Shown one piece after another: positions 1 to 10,737 of a DNA stretch of 64,000 bases. The notes below the pieces were generated by a model. It saw nothing but the letters and a program-made list of their open reading frames with translations, did no database searches and was not told the origin of the DNA. Every line of letters starts with the position of its first letter. Position 1 is the stretch's first letter. The stretch lies in the NCBI GenBank assembly GCA_030704615.1, contig CM060731.1, forward strand, positions 5,580,001 to 5,644,000, read 5' to 3'. A program made the position numbers and the translations under genes. The DNA comes from Takakia lepidozioides. Taxonomy: Eukaryota; Streptophyta; Takakiopsida; Takakiales; Takakiaceae.

Positions 1-109
1 CCCACCACTCCCCCTCCTGTCTCTATCCACTCGCTTGTATGGCCGTGGCAAGTATCCTTCAATATCCCTCAATCAATCCTTCAAGAGCTCTTCAACATTG
101 TCTACCAAA

Positions 110-240
110 GCTCCTCGAAGGGTCCTCCAAGGACCCCAAAGATCCTCAAAACACTCCTCCAAGGACCCCAAAGATCATCCAAATACTCCTCCAAGGGCCC
201 TCAAATATCTTCCAAACAATCCTCCAAAGGCCCTTAAATT
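110..240. repeat. 32-33 bp tandem repeat, about 4 units
   Basis: Units beginning TCCTCCAAGGACCCCAAAG start at 123, 155, 187 and 220 (spacing 32, 32, 33 bp), with a diverged unit just before. The short open frames here are by-products of a C/A-rich minisatellite and are not taken as genes. Confidence 0.85.
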
Positions 241-259
241 TCAGTAAGTCCTTTCACTG

Positions 260-655
260 TTGATACCTTAATAGAGGTATAGTCTGAGGTTGCTAGGGTC
301 CCTTATGTTGATGATACCTTTACAGAGGTATAGTCCGAAAATGAGGGTTCTGTTTGGTATACTAATAGAGGTATAGTCTGAGCTGATTAGGGTCCACATA
401 TGGTGATACCTCAATAGAGGTATAGTAACAGGGACAAGCTCCTGTTTGGTATACTAACAGAGGTATAGTCTGAGCTGATTAGGGTTCACATATGGTGATA
501 CCTCAATAGAGGTATAGTAAAATGGACAAGCTCCTGTTTGGTATACTAACAGAGGTATAGTCTCACATTAGGGTTCACATAAGGTGATACCTCAACAGAG
601 GTATAGTCAAAGGGACAAGCTCTTGTTTGGTATACTAACAGAGGTATAGTCTGAG
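260..655. repeat. Tandem array of a palindromic GAGGTATAGT motif
   Basis: GAGGTATAGT occurs nine times, starting at 274, 325, 368, 417, 460, 509, 552, 598 and 641. Spacing mostly alternates 43 and about 49 bp, giving a dimeric repeat of about 92 bp. In alternate half-units the motif is preceded by its mirror, ATACCTC-AATA-GAGGTAT, a perfect 7-bp stem with a 4-base loop. The other half-unit reads GGTATACTAACAGAGGTATA. No coding sense is seen. Confidence 0.9.
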
Positions 656-689
656 CATACACTACTAGGGTTTGTAATGAAGAGCTAGA

Positions 690-2325
690 ATGCAAGTCCT
701 TAACTTCTATGCTTCTACTCAAGCAAAAATATGGTCTCTAGGTGGTCATAAGAGGCATCTTGTTGCTCCCTTCTACCCCAATGTGCAACCAAGAGTGGTC
801 CAACTCAACTTGCAAGTCATTGTCCACCAAATCAATCCCCCTTCTAGTCCTTGGGATTTGATTGCAAACTACCATATCTCCATTGCCGATCAATCATGCA
901 TTTGTCTCATCATCACTTGACAATTGCTCCAAATCAACACAAATTATCTCAATGTGTAGGAGCAATGCTTGTCACTTACAATAATGCTCCCAAGCAATCC
1001 GCCTTGGATCCCACTCTCACGCCATATGCCTCATTTGGGGTCTTGCACCAATCCATCATCCATGTGCTCCCCGTGGTCATTTGAATGCATGTTTCATGAC
1101 CTCTTGGCCTATGTGTTGCTCTCCTTCATCATAACATGAATCAACACCTCTCCACTTCACACACAAATGGATCTCAAAGGCCTTCACCTCTTGCTAGTTC
1201 AAGAGCTCCCCTTCTCAAACTTGAACTTACAAACTCAAGCGAGCATGCTCCACACATGCACCACTTGCTTGGTCAACTATTCACCACAAAGCTCGCACTA
1301 CCAAGAGCATGAATAGCCAAGTATTGCCTCCCCCTCTTGTCACATTACATAGTTAGGGTGAAGCTATGCATACATTGAATGATGATTTCCCTTCAAGGAT
1401 TTCCCACCACATGTTCTCCAAGCCCTTCCAATGGCACCCTAAGCTTGGCTCCACACCACCATGATTGGAAGATTTCTTCACATGCTCCCTTTCAAAACCT
1501 CTTGAGCTTCTTAGTGCTCTCCAAGTGCTTGCCCTTGTTGTCTTCAAGCCCAAGCATATATAGCTCCTTGGCTTCTCTTCCACAACATCCACACTTTGAA
1601 CTTGCTTAACCCTAGCTTGATAGTGAAATGAGCACTAACAAGCCTTTAGTCACTCTCCACAAGCCATGGCGCACACCATCGACTCCATAATGCATACAAA
1701 GGATTCTCAAACCCTAGAATCCATGCTTCCACACACACAAGACTTCCTCCTTACAATCTTTGCAAAATCTTGTGACTCAAGAGCTTTCTTCTCAAGCTCT
1801 CCAACTCCTTGGTGCATGCAATACTCGAGCACCTTTCCTTGCAACCCCTTGCAAGCCTTGTGATACAAGAGCTAAATTCTTCTAGCTCTCAACCTCTTTA
1901 AAATACAAGTGCAAAACTAATCCTTACACTCCGCACTCACAAGCATAAGGTGATCTTCTTGTAGTAATAATGGAAGTGAACACACAATGGAAACACTCCA
2001 CTCATGAATCCACTCAATCACATAAACTAAGTCAAGCCAAGGGCACCTTTGCTAAAGGAATCCACCCTACAAAGCCCTCACCACACTCCCTCTCAATACC
2101 TAGAGCTATGGAGGTGGGAGAGGCTCATGGAGGCTCAACTACAAGAAGATGAGCCTCCTCAACACTCACAAGGGGAAAACCTATCTCCATGTCTCAAGTG
2201 AGGCTCGACACCTCACTTGGCATGTGAGACCAAATGAAGTCCCAACACACAAAATATAAATATAAATATCTAAAATGTCCTAGTTAACTAGAAGTAGGTA
2301 ATTCTAGATAACCATGACTAAAACC
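690..2325. other. No recognisable gene; strongly C/A/T-biased + strand
   Basis: The plus strand is poor in G and rich in CT/CA words for about 1.6 kb. Open frames are below 80 codons on either strand, and none carries a domain or shows splice-linked continuation. The stretch ends where LINE reverse-transcriptase coding begins (about 2326), so it may be a different repeat, or the sequence into which the 5'-truncated LINE inserted. Confidence 0.5.
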
Positions 2326-2840
2326 ATGACATTTCTCCTCTATATTGATTTCAAAAATGCTTTCGGATCCCTAGACCACCCCCGCCTGTTGGCCATAATG
2401 GCGGACCTATGATACCCTATAGATGTTATTCAATTTATTGGCAACATTTACACCAATAGTACCACCGAATACTCCGGATCATACTATGGCTCCACCCCCC
2501 CTATCCCTATACTATGCGGTACCATTCAAGGGGACACACTGAGCCCCTACCTCTTTATCATCTTCCTTGAACCCTTGTTACGTTGGCTTGCCCGGGGTAA
2601 CCTTGGATACCAATACAAAACATCTTCTAGCGAAATTTTCGCAGCAGCTTACGCTGACGACCTTGCTATTCTTGCACACAAACCCCAACATCTCAACCGA
2701 TAGGAAACAAACTATCTCGCTTCAACCAGTGGGCGGGTATGGAGCTAAACCTCCGCAAATGCGCGGTCACTGCTGCCACACATCAAAGTAAATTCACAAA
2801 ATCCACGATGCCATCACACTGTAATCTCCACATACATTAC

Positions 2841-4111
2841 CACTACTACGTTTAGGGGGGGTTACCGACGCCATGACCCTGGGCGCGCCGGATGCGCTGA
2901 CCCCCCTGTGACTGCAGCGTTGCACAGGCGCCCGGCTCGGGACTTGTGACGTCGGGGCGTCGTAACGCCTGTGCTCGGACGACGTTGTGGCATCTTGCGA
3001 TGTCATGCCGTCGCCGGAAAGGGGCCTGACCCCATTCCCCCGCCAACACACTGGGGGGGTTGCGACGCCCTCGGGATACTGCGACGGCGGGGAATCGCAA
3101 TGCCTGAAAAAAAAAAAAAAAAAAAAAAAAAATCCGTTTTTTTTTTTTTTTTTTTTCCTTGCGATTCCCCGCCGTCGCAGGAGCCCGCGGCCGTCGCAAA
3201 TGCGTTGCTGGGGCTGGGGCTGCGGCGCTACGATTCCCCGGCGTCCTGGGGGCGTCGCGGAAAATTGATTTTGGGAGTAGATTGTAGAGCATAATGGGCT
3301 TGGCATCCTCAGACTATAGCCATTGTCCAACAATAAGTTGCAATGCAGTTTTGCAAAACTTAGGCCATTGATAGATATTTGTTCTTGAAGAACTCTGGGG
3401 ACAAGTCTCGGTGCAAGTTCCAGCTGTGAGAGTTCCTGTAGAGTACGCATAATCTGCAACATAATGATATGATTGAGATAGTGGTAGTCACTAGGAGCTA
3501 ACTCTTGATATGTATATATATACTTGGACTGCTTTTGTGATACATAGATGTATTGTAGATTTGTTGGTTAGTGTGCAGTGTTTTAGAAATGTTATAATGT
3601 GGATATATGTGGTTCAAATATGCATTGTCTACTATATGTAGAACAATGCATGAACTGCCATTGGACAAAACCGGAGTCAATGGTCAACGCTGAGTCAATG
3701 GTCAACTAGTTTTTGAAATTCAAAATTCAAATTCAAATTCAAATTCAAAATTTTTCCCATCTAAATTCAAATGTATCCCCCTACTGTGATGTCTGGGGGT
3801 TGCATTTACGACCCCCGGACATCCCTAACGCGACGTCGCAGTTTTTTTTTTTATAAATTTTATGCCCGGGCGTCGCAAGTCGCGCCGGCGCCGCGACTAG
3901 GGGGTCCCGAGGGGTTTGCGATTCCCCGACGACGCTAATTAGCGACGTTCCGGGAGTGACGTCGTTGCGACGTTTGTGTGACTTCCTGACGTCGCAAAAT
4001 GCCCCCGGCGCGCCGTAGAGTAATTCCGTCGCTAATCGCGGCGGTTGGAGGTCGCTGGGGCATCGCTAAACCCCCCCCCCCCCCCCTCCCCCCCTCTAAA
4101 ACGTAGTAGTG
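2841..4111. mobile_element. Non-autonomous CACTA transposon, copy 1 (1271 bp)
   Basis: The left end is CACTACTACGTTTAGGGGGG. The right end, read on the minus strand, is CACTACTACGTTTTAGAGGG, so the element has CACTA-type terminal inverted repeats. It is flanked by the 3-bp duplication TAC (2838-2840 and 4112-4114), the CACTA-superfamily size. Inside there are many GCGACG/CGTCGC words in both orientations, as expected of subterminal transposase-binding repeats, but no transposase. It shares a block with the second CACTA element (3530-3835 here against about 57130-57375 there). Long open frames across 2794-3462 come from its palindromic, homopolymer-rich centre. Confidence 0.9.
3080..3180. repeat. 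Long hairpin with A26 and T20 runs inside CACTA copy 1
   Basis: A 21-bp arm at 3080-3100 is perfectly complementary to 3159-3179. Between them lie a 26-A run (3107-3132), TCCG and a 20-T run (3137-3156). The arms are made of the GCGACGGCG words that fill the element. Such a structure is prone to copy-number change. Confidence 0.9.
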
Positions 4112-4890
4112 TACCAACAAAAACCCTTTCCTTTCCTAGGCCCGGATGAACCCTATACTTATCTAGGCATACAACTGGTTCCTTCTCACACTTGGCATAT
4201 ACAAAAAAGCACCACACTTTCCAAATTAGCCAACAAAAGCACAACCCTACTCAAATCCCCGGTCTCCATCCGCCCCAAACTAGCTATAATCCAAAAAGTC
4301 CTAACTCCACAAGTCCAATACGCCTTTCACGCAGCTCCCTTCTCCCTTCCTGACATCAAACAACTCGACAAAAAGATTATCCAACTCATCAAACGAATCT
4401 GTGGACTACCCACTAGCACCCCGAATGTCCTCACTGAGCTTCCCCAAGATAGCTATGGAATCGGATCTAGCCCTCTAATTATTTCATATGCCCGCACCCT
4501 AGGCTCTCAACTTCAAGAAGCCCTCAACAACCCTTGTCGCCTAGGGCTAATTTTTAGAGGGCTCCTTAAACACCTGACCGCTAAATATAATGGATTATAC
4601 TCCCTCCCCACCCTCCATCCCCAATCCTGCCTCCACTCCCCAACCGCCCGTACACTGTTTATCCTACGTCAAATGAAGATTCGCATACAAACTGACTTAC
4701 TAGGCTACCCAAACACTACTTCACTACTTGAACGTGTCTGGCTCACCAGCCCATTTCTCCCACAAGTTGAAACCTCACACCCACGACAAAAGCAACTCAT
4801 CCTTGCCTACTTCAAAGCTCGTCATATTCTAACCTCACCCAACTCACCACAACCACCGGTGTTCGGCTATTAACTCCCAGTCAATTTACC

Positions 4891-6043
4891 TTGAAACACT
4901 CCCGTGCTACTATCAAAACATGTAGATACCTGATATACCTTCGCTCCCTCTTCTGTCATCCAACTGCCTCTTGTACTCTTAACTGTGACTTCCCGTGCCC
5001 ACTCTTCCCACATAACCAACAAGACCTCCTCCCTGAGTTTAGATCAGCCCCAGCTAACTCAATACTCCAGTGGATCAAAGCCTCTCATCACTCTCATGGG
5101 CGTCCCCCTCCAGACACCCCCCTGTCTCCTCCCCCCCCACAATCCCGTTACTCCTCAATGTCAACTCACCCCCTCTAGCTCCCCACTCCCCACTTCCCCG
5201 CTTAACCTGAGCCTACACAACTCTGACCACCCCGAGGCCTTCATTATTGAGGCTACTCTGGGCATCAAAACCCAAACCTCCCTTGACGCATTTGGGGCCA
5301 CCTGTATCGATACATACTACTTATGTAAATGGGCGGGTTTCCCTATAGAAGACAACACTTGGCAAATCGAAGAAGATCTCTTCGGGACCCATGATGACTG
5401 CGATCCTGCCCACAACCGTAACCTCCTCACCAATTTCTACAAATCTACTAACACCAAATACCTAGCGCACACCCACAAACAACATGCCTCCCAACCCCAA
5501 CCGATGGACGTCCGATACATTCGCAACCCCCTAGTCGCCCCAAAAATCCTTATACAAACCTATGAGTGTAACCCTGACAAAGATATTGACCAAGTCTCCC
5601 CCATCATATGCCCTAAGTCGGATAACATCCAACATCTACACAATGGCCACTTCGCTGGGTCTATCTTGCATGTTAGGCTCGCCTGGCTCTGGACCCGATA
5701 TACCGCCTCCACCACCCACACTAGCCAGCTACAACGCCCTAGGCAAGACTTTGCCACTGAGGTATGTTGGCTGGTTGATAGGTATCTACACGACACCCCC
5801 ACCAAAAAACCTCACACCCCCAACAAACTAGCCCAAGCCTATACCCATTGCGCCATCCCCCCAGAAATCCTTAGGTTTCTCATCACCTCATTCCAGATTA
5901 CCCATTCATATTACTCAAGCCCGCTCACTTGTCCCCTTGAGCTCTTTTCCTACGACAACCCACACGTTCGAAACTGTGTATTTGGAGCCCTAGGCTCCGC
6001 GACTCAACATACTTGGTCAGGCGGTGGCCTTGCCCATCACTAA
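4891..6043 (+). pseudogene. LINE ORF2 middle part with a chromodomain
   Basis: Coding leaves the RT frame near 4850, runs in another frame over 4891-5150 and returns by about 5160, so at least two frameshifts are present. The second frame contains FIIEATLGIK, then YYLCKWAGFPIEDNTWQIEE, then NLLTNFYKS (about 5240-5446). This is the chromodomain pattern: hydrophobic first strand, Y-L-x-K-W-x-G-[FY] aromatic cage, D-x-T-W-x-x-E-x-x-L, C-terminal helix. Chromodomains bind methylated histone tails and are well known in Ty3/gypsy integrases (chromoviruses). Their place here, between RT and RNase H of a LINE, is unusual. The final stretch to 6043 has no recognised domain. Confidence 0.75.
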
Positions 6044-6285
6044 CCCTAATTCTGCTAGTCCAAGCTATCCCCAACACCCCCTTACCCTACGACTTCCCCA
6101 CTCGCCTCAATCATCTCCTAGCCGATACCCACAACATATTAATCACCACCTACCCGTCCCCACCTTCACATAGCCTCTCCGCCAGTCCCACCCCTAGGCC
6201 AATATTTAACAAATTATCGGCCAAGACACCCCCCGCCCCACTACCATACACAATATAACCACATACGACCCCCCCCCCAGTTCAC

Positions 6286-6939
6286 TTGGGACTTACTTCC
6301 CCCAAATACCCCCCTCTCCATTCACACTACACAAACGGCTCCCAATCAGGCTCCCATGCCGGATATGGCCTCTACCATGCCGCCACTAACACAGGGACTG
6401 CCCACCGACTCCCGGGGCCTGCAACCATACTCCGTGCCGAACTTATGGCTATTTTTGAAGCTCTCTCACACTTAAATGTCTTCCCACCACCATACTACAT
6501 TTTTACGGACAGCCTCAACTCCCTCTTTTTACTTCGTAACCACCTCGCTTGTCCCTCCTCCCACCACCATCACCCTGATCGTAACCTTACTTCCGCAATT
6601 ATCAAACTTGCTATTTCCATCGACAAACCTATTAATTTTCTCAAAGTTCGTTCACACACTGGTATCACTGGCAATGAGGAGGCTAACCTCCTCGCCCAGC
6701 TGGGGGCTTCCAAACCCTCAGTAGAACCTTCAACCGACCCCATTCATATTGCTCATGCACACCCTTTTTGGCTAATTCACCCAGTACTCGACCCCCCGGA
6801 ACCTAGGCCAATTCGGAACCTTCTCAAGACCCTGACCAAAGAAGCCAACAAACAAGCTTCAGCTTCTCTTAGCCACACCAAACTTCATATCCAAAAATGG
6901 ACCCTTTCCAATGTTGTCCAACCACTTCTGGCACACTAA
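6286..6939 (+). pseudogene. LINE RNase H domain, two catalytic Asp positions changed
   Basis: The RNase H order is present: HYTNGSQSGSHAGYGLY, RAELMAIFEAL, IFTDSLNSLFLL, then VRSHTGITGNEEANLLAQ. In active enzymes the first motif is YTDGS and the last is GNExAD. Here both acidic positions read Asn (nucleotides about 6334 and 6690), while the middle Glu and Asp remain. The domain would help remove RNA from the RNA-DNA hybrid, but this copy looks inactive. It lies 3' of the chromodomain, which matches plant and algal LINEs that carry RNase H at the ORF2 C-terminus. Confidence 0.8.
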
Positions 6940-6990
6940 AGCTGCTTCTGATGCACAAATCCGACAAACACTTAAAGATACGCCCAGTAC

Positions 6991-7812
6991 ATGGCTCATC
7001 AGCGGAAACACACCTTCTGGCTAACCCTATTCCCATCCCCACACTGCCCACTTTGCTCCTATATTCACGCAACACGCGATACATGGCCCCGTCTTCTTAA
7101 CGAATGTCCCCACCCCGCCATCCACGAGCTCTGTATCGCCCGACATAACCACGCTGTTTGGCATATCCATAAACTCCTATTACGCTGCAATGAAACTAGG
7201 TGGTTTACGCTCATCAATGCTGGCATATACCAAGGTCGGTCCCCGGACCATACTGTACCTACATGGCTACTTCCTTGTCTCTGTCAACCTCACACATCAT
7301 GTGCATGCCCGGCCAGACTATGCCCAAATATCCTCCTAGTACAGGGTCTTCCCATTAACGCTCCCCCACCCACTGTCCCTTCCCCAACCATTACCATACA
7401 TTTCATAGAATTTACTTATTACCACGACCGCTTCCCCAGCTCCTCCATCCTCGAAAAACGCCAAAAATATGCTCCACTCATCCTTGCTATCCGCCAGCGG
7501 GGATGGGCCGTAGGCCCACTCACCGTCATCATTGCCGGCACCAGAGGGGGGATACATAATGCTAGCATCTCTGCACTTCAAAACAACTTTAAACTCCCCA
7601 CCATTTCTATCCATAAAAGCTTCAAAGCTATACACCTCACTGCGCTCCGATCCCTCACAGCTATCATCACCAATAAGCGACAACTCGAATCCAACCCCTC
7701 TTCGGTATCCCAGGGTACCCCCGGGTACCCTAGGTACCTAGATACCACTACTCCCTGGCTACCCGGTGTCCCCTGGACACCTGTTAATTTCTTCTATAGG
7801 GCCCACCTCTGA
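6991..7812 (+). pseudogene. LINE ORF2 C-terminal Cys/His-rich region
   Basis: The frame contains CPLCSYIHATRDTWPRLLNE (Cys pair at about 7045), further Cys and His residues (ECPH, ELCIARH), then a C-terminal segment with PLTVIIAGTRGGIHNAS. The Cys/His run resembles the zinc-binding tail of many LINE ORF2 proteins. The end segment is not assigned to a named family. A frameshifted link of about 50 bases joins it to the RNase H frame. The stop at 7810-7812 is followed by the 3' UTR-like stretch. Confidence 0.65.
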
Positions 7813-7893
7813 AAGGGGGCAATAGCCGTAAGGCGAAGTGGCTCTTAGTTACGCCGGTTTAGGCCAGAGTCCTCTCTCTCTATATATATATAT

Positions 7894-10700
7894 GTATGCT
7901 TACCATGTTAGCAACAAGTGAATGTTTACTTGTGCAATTTTTGTTAGTATCCTAAAACTCATTATGACGTTGTGAATATAAATTTTGGTATTTAATGTTG
8001 AATGTAAGTGTAGAGTGTGGAATCAAAGAGACATAACCGACTGTGGAGGAAAAGAGCAAGGTATCCTTTGATAAAACCGGGCTGTATAACCTTTCTAATA
8101 AGATGTTGAGATAACCACCTTCGCCTCATAACCTCATGTGCCATGCTGCCAAAGACCCGTAACCGCAGGTTCTCAGAAAAATCCATAATGGTAAAGAACC
8201 ACCTCCTCAGGATCTTTCAAATGCCTCGGAACCGACTGTTCTTTGTTTACATAAATAACCGCCCAACAGTGGTGCCAACACCCCTCGCTCCAACCCGCCC
8301 ACCACCCAGCGGGACTCACACTTTGCCAAGTGAGAGGCTCAATTGGTCCAGGCCTTGGACAACGAGGCAGACCTTCTGCCCGATTGCTTTCGAACCCTAT
8401 GCATAAAAGCAACCATCCATGCTAGTCGGCCATGCTCCACCGACGTCGCTAACTTGGCCGGGAGGGCCGGGACATGGAAGTTGGCCCTAATAACCTGACT
8501 CACCCTCCGATTTTCAGGTCACCAAGGGTTTGACAACTTTTTTTATGTCCCATTGTCCTGCACCAGTCGCGGACCCGCTAACACGTGGAGACCGGTACAT
8601 AGCGGGATGAGCTCTGTTCCACACCCACTAGGGCACCTGTTGTCACGTCCTGGTGACCTGCTCGCCAAACCCCACCTCACCTCACAAGGAGGGGTCCATT
8701 TCCCTAACCCCTACAGGTGAGGTCCAGTTAGGCTAACTTAATGGGGTACATGTCCTTAGCAGACGTTTGTGCTCACCCCCCTAAAATATACTAAGCAGCA
8801 TTGAGATTAATTTACCCTTTATAATTACCCCTGGTAGTACCCACAGTAAAGGATAAAGGATAAAGTTTCTTTAATGTCGTTTAGAGTATAAAAACAAGGC
8901 AACCTTACCCTCGTGGTATATGATGTGGCACCCTGAAAGTAACTCTCTTCAAAAAATAATATATACCCTTACCCAGAGGGTAACAAGTTTCGAATAAAAA
9001 TGATACCCTTATTACCTTGTAAGTTTGTCTCTAGACCCTTACCGAGGGTAAGCAAAATCAATATACACTCCCAACAGTCGCCCGTTGTTTTGTTGTTGTA
9101 AGATATTGCAGAGATATTGTCTATTTTCACCTGCTGCAAGTTTCGATACCATGTAAGTTCCATTTTCCATGCTCTTGGCTATGCTCTTGGCTAGGAATAG
9201 TGGCCGGGAATTCTAATGCTTCAGTCTTAAGATGCAAATCTGTATAAAAACAATTCAAGCCTAATTCACGACAGTACTTCCAGCACCCGAATACAGTGAC
9301 GGTTTTTGGTGTCACTTACAAACCCAAGGTGGGACCATTCAAGAGTCCCTTTTTTCTTCTGTCTGCTCCAGGAGACCTTCTAGAAAATCACCGTCCCTTA
9401 ACTTTAATCTATGTTCATTTTATGCCGAGATTGTCTTGACTCAACATATGAGTACTTATTCCAAAACGAACTCAGGTCGAAGTCTACCAACTCTGCGCTG
9501 GAAACATATCTTTCACCTACAGAGCCTTTCACTCTGCACACCATGAAAGCGGTTTGAGTGTTAGGACTAAATAAGCCAACACAGACCTGTGCGCCCTCCC
9601 ATTCCCCCCCCATTATATATATCCTCCATTGCTAATCGCTGTTGCCAGCTGAAGATATGCAGGTTCCAGTAAACACCAAGTGGGTTAACTTAAAGACCCA
9701 TGGAAGATACTTTATGCTAATCTGGAAAACCACGGAAGTATCCCAAGCGCGAGAGAGAGACAAGTCAGTGAATGAAACTGCAAAAGAGAGAGAGAGAGAG
9801 CGTCCAGCATTTGAAAGATCGACCGTTGGTCGCCGTTACGTCCTTACTCTGGAACACCGACAGTTTTGGGCGTTTCCCATCCACTTTCATCTCCAACATT
9901 CGTTTATTTGTCGACTCATCCATGACGGGGTGTTGGATGAAACGCATCCACACCCTCCTACTGGAACTTGTGGTAGGTAATATCGCCGCCGAAATGCTCC
10001 AATTATGAATTAATGTCAACAAGCATGAATATAAATATCTTCCTTTCATTATACGGACGTGGATTTGGATTCGTACCACGGCTTAAGCAGAATATAGCGA
10101 GTAATAATAGTCCACGTGGCTGGAAAAGGTCATCTCGAACAAACTCACCGCTGTGTGGAAAGTTGTGGCGTGCAGACGTGGCAAGGCAGCCCGCGCTGGC
10201 TGGTCGTCTCTCTCGCTTAAAACCCCGCCTCCCGCGCCCTCGTCGCTAGCAGGGCTCGGAGGCAAGCGCTCCTCGCGCCACACGCACGCCTCTCTGCATC
10301 TGCGTGCTCTACGCCTCTCTCTCGCTCTCCATGTGTTCCGTTTTGTTGCTCCCTCTCAGAAGCGTGTGTGTGGGTCTTCGGTGTTTTCTCTCTCGCAGCG
10401 TGTAAATCTTCCTCATACACGTCGTTCCAGTCGGGAAATTGTGAATCTCTAGAGGAGCCTTTTCCCTCGCTTTAAGCTGCGCATAAACGTTCAGTCTGAT
10501 CCATTGGCAAAATCTTGCTTCCCCTCCCTGTCTCTCAGACGCAAGTCCATGCATCCACAGGACACTTGACTCTTCTCTCGCTGGCGCCTACTTAGGCTCG
10601 ATCGACTCTCCACCGCCAGACTTGTCATTCTGTCGTCGAGCTTTGAATGGTATTTCCGCAAGCATCAATCTCGAGGTCTTTTCTTTCCGTGTGTAGATCT
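7894..10700. other. Intergenic stretch, no gene recognised
   Basis: No open frame here has a recognisable domain or convincing exon structure. Short palindromes built from CTTACC/GGTAAG and GAGGGTAA recur between about 8900 and 9055, and the 12-mer ATGCTCTTGGCT is repeated at 9169-9194. The last 600 bases are GC-richer with CT-rich tracts, which fits a promoter and 5' leader for the gene starting at 10738. Confidence 0.5.
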
Positions 10701-10737
10701 CACTTCAGGCAAATATCTGCGGGGTCGAGATCTGGCC

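Larger units (their letters stand above)
2338..4873 (+). pseudogene. LINE reverse transcriptase, split by a transposon
   Basis: The RT palm is clear: LYIDFKNAFGSLDH (from about 2340), then GTIQGDTLSPYLF, then AYADDLAIL with the YADD catalytic motif intact. A TGA follows the first block near 2409, and another stop and a frame change follow YADD. A later frame reads RFNQWAGMELNLRKCAV, the usual post-YADD segment. Coding resumes at 4112 with PYTYLGIQLVP and continues to 4873. Ignoring the CACTA insert and one TAC duplicate, the frame runs straight through, so the insertion postdates that part of the ORF. Role when intact: copying LINE RNA at the target site. Confidence 0.85.
2326..7880 (+). mobile_element. 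Decayed LINE (non-LTR retrotransposon), 5' truncated, with chromodomain
   Basis: One ORF2-like coding unit can be followed on the plus strand despite stops and frameshifts. The order is reverse-transcriptase palm (2338-2700), RT C-terminal/thumb region (4112-4873), chromodomain (5240-5446), RNase H (6286-6730) and a Cys/His-rich C-terminal part (6991-7812). RT fingers and any endonuclease are missing at the 5' end, the usual result of incomplete target-primed reverse transcription. After the last frame comes a 3' UTR-like stretch ending near CTCTCTCTCTATATATATAT (about 7872-7893). The copy is interrupted by a CACTA element at 2841-4111. It has many frame breaks and is surely inactive. Confidence 0.85.

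Noticed and set aside
35-263. 70-75 codon frames at the window start
   Set aside because: They only read the 32-bp tandem repeat.
2794-3462. 222-codon minus-strand frame and overlapping 146-, 107- and 93-codon frames
   Set aside because: They run through the poly-A/poly-T hairpin and GCGACG palindromes of CACTA copy 1; the sense is explained by low-complexity inverted repeats.
8268-8290. TGGTGCCAACACCCC as a retrotransposon primer-binding site
   Set aside because: No LTR pair could be found around it, so the match to a tRNA 3' end is not meaningful.
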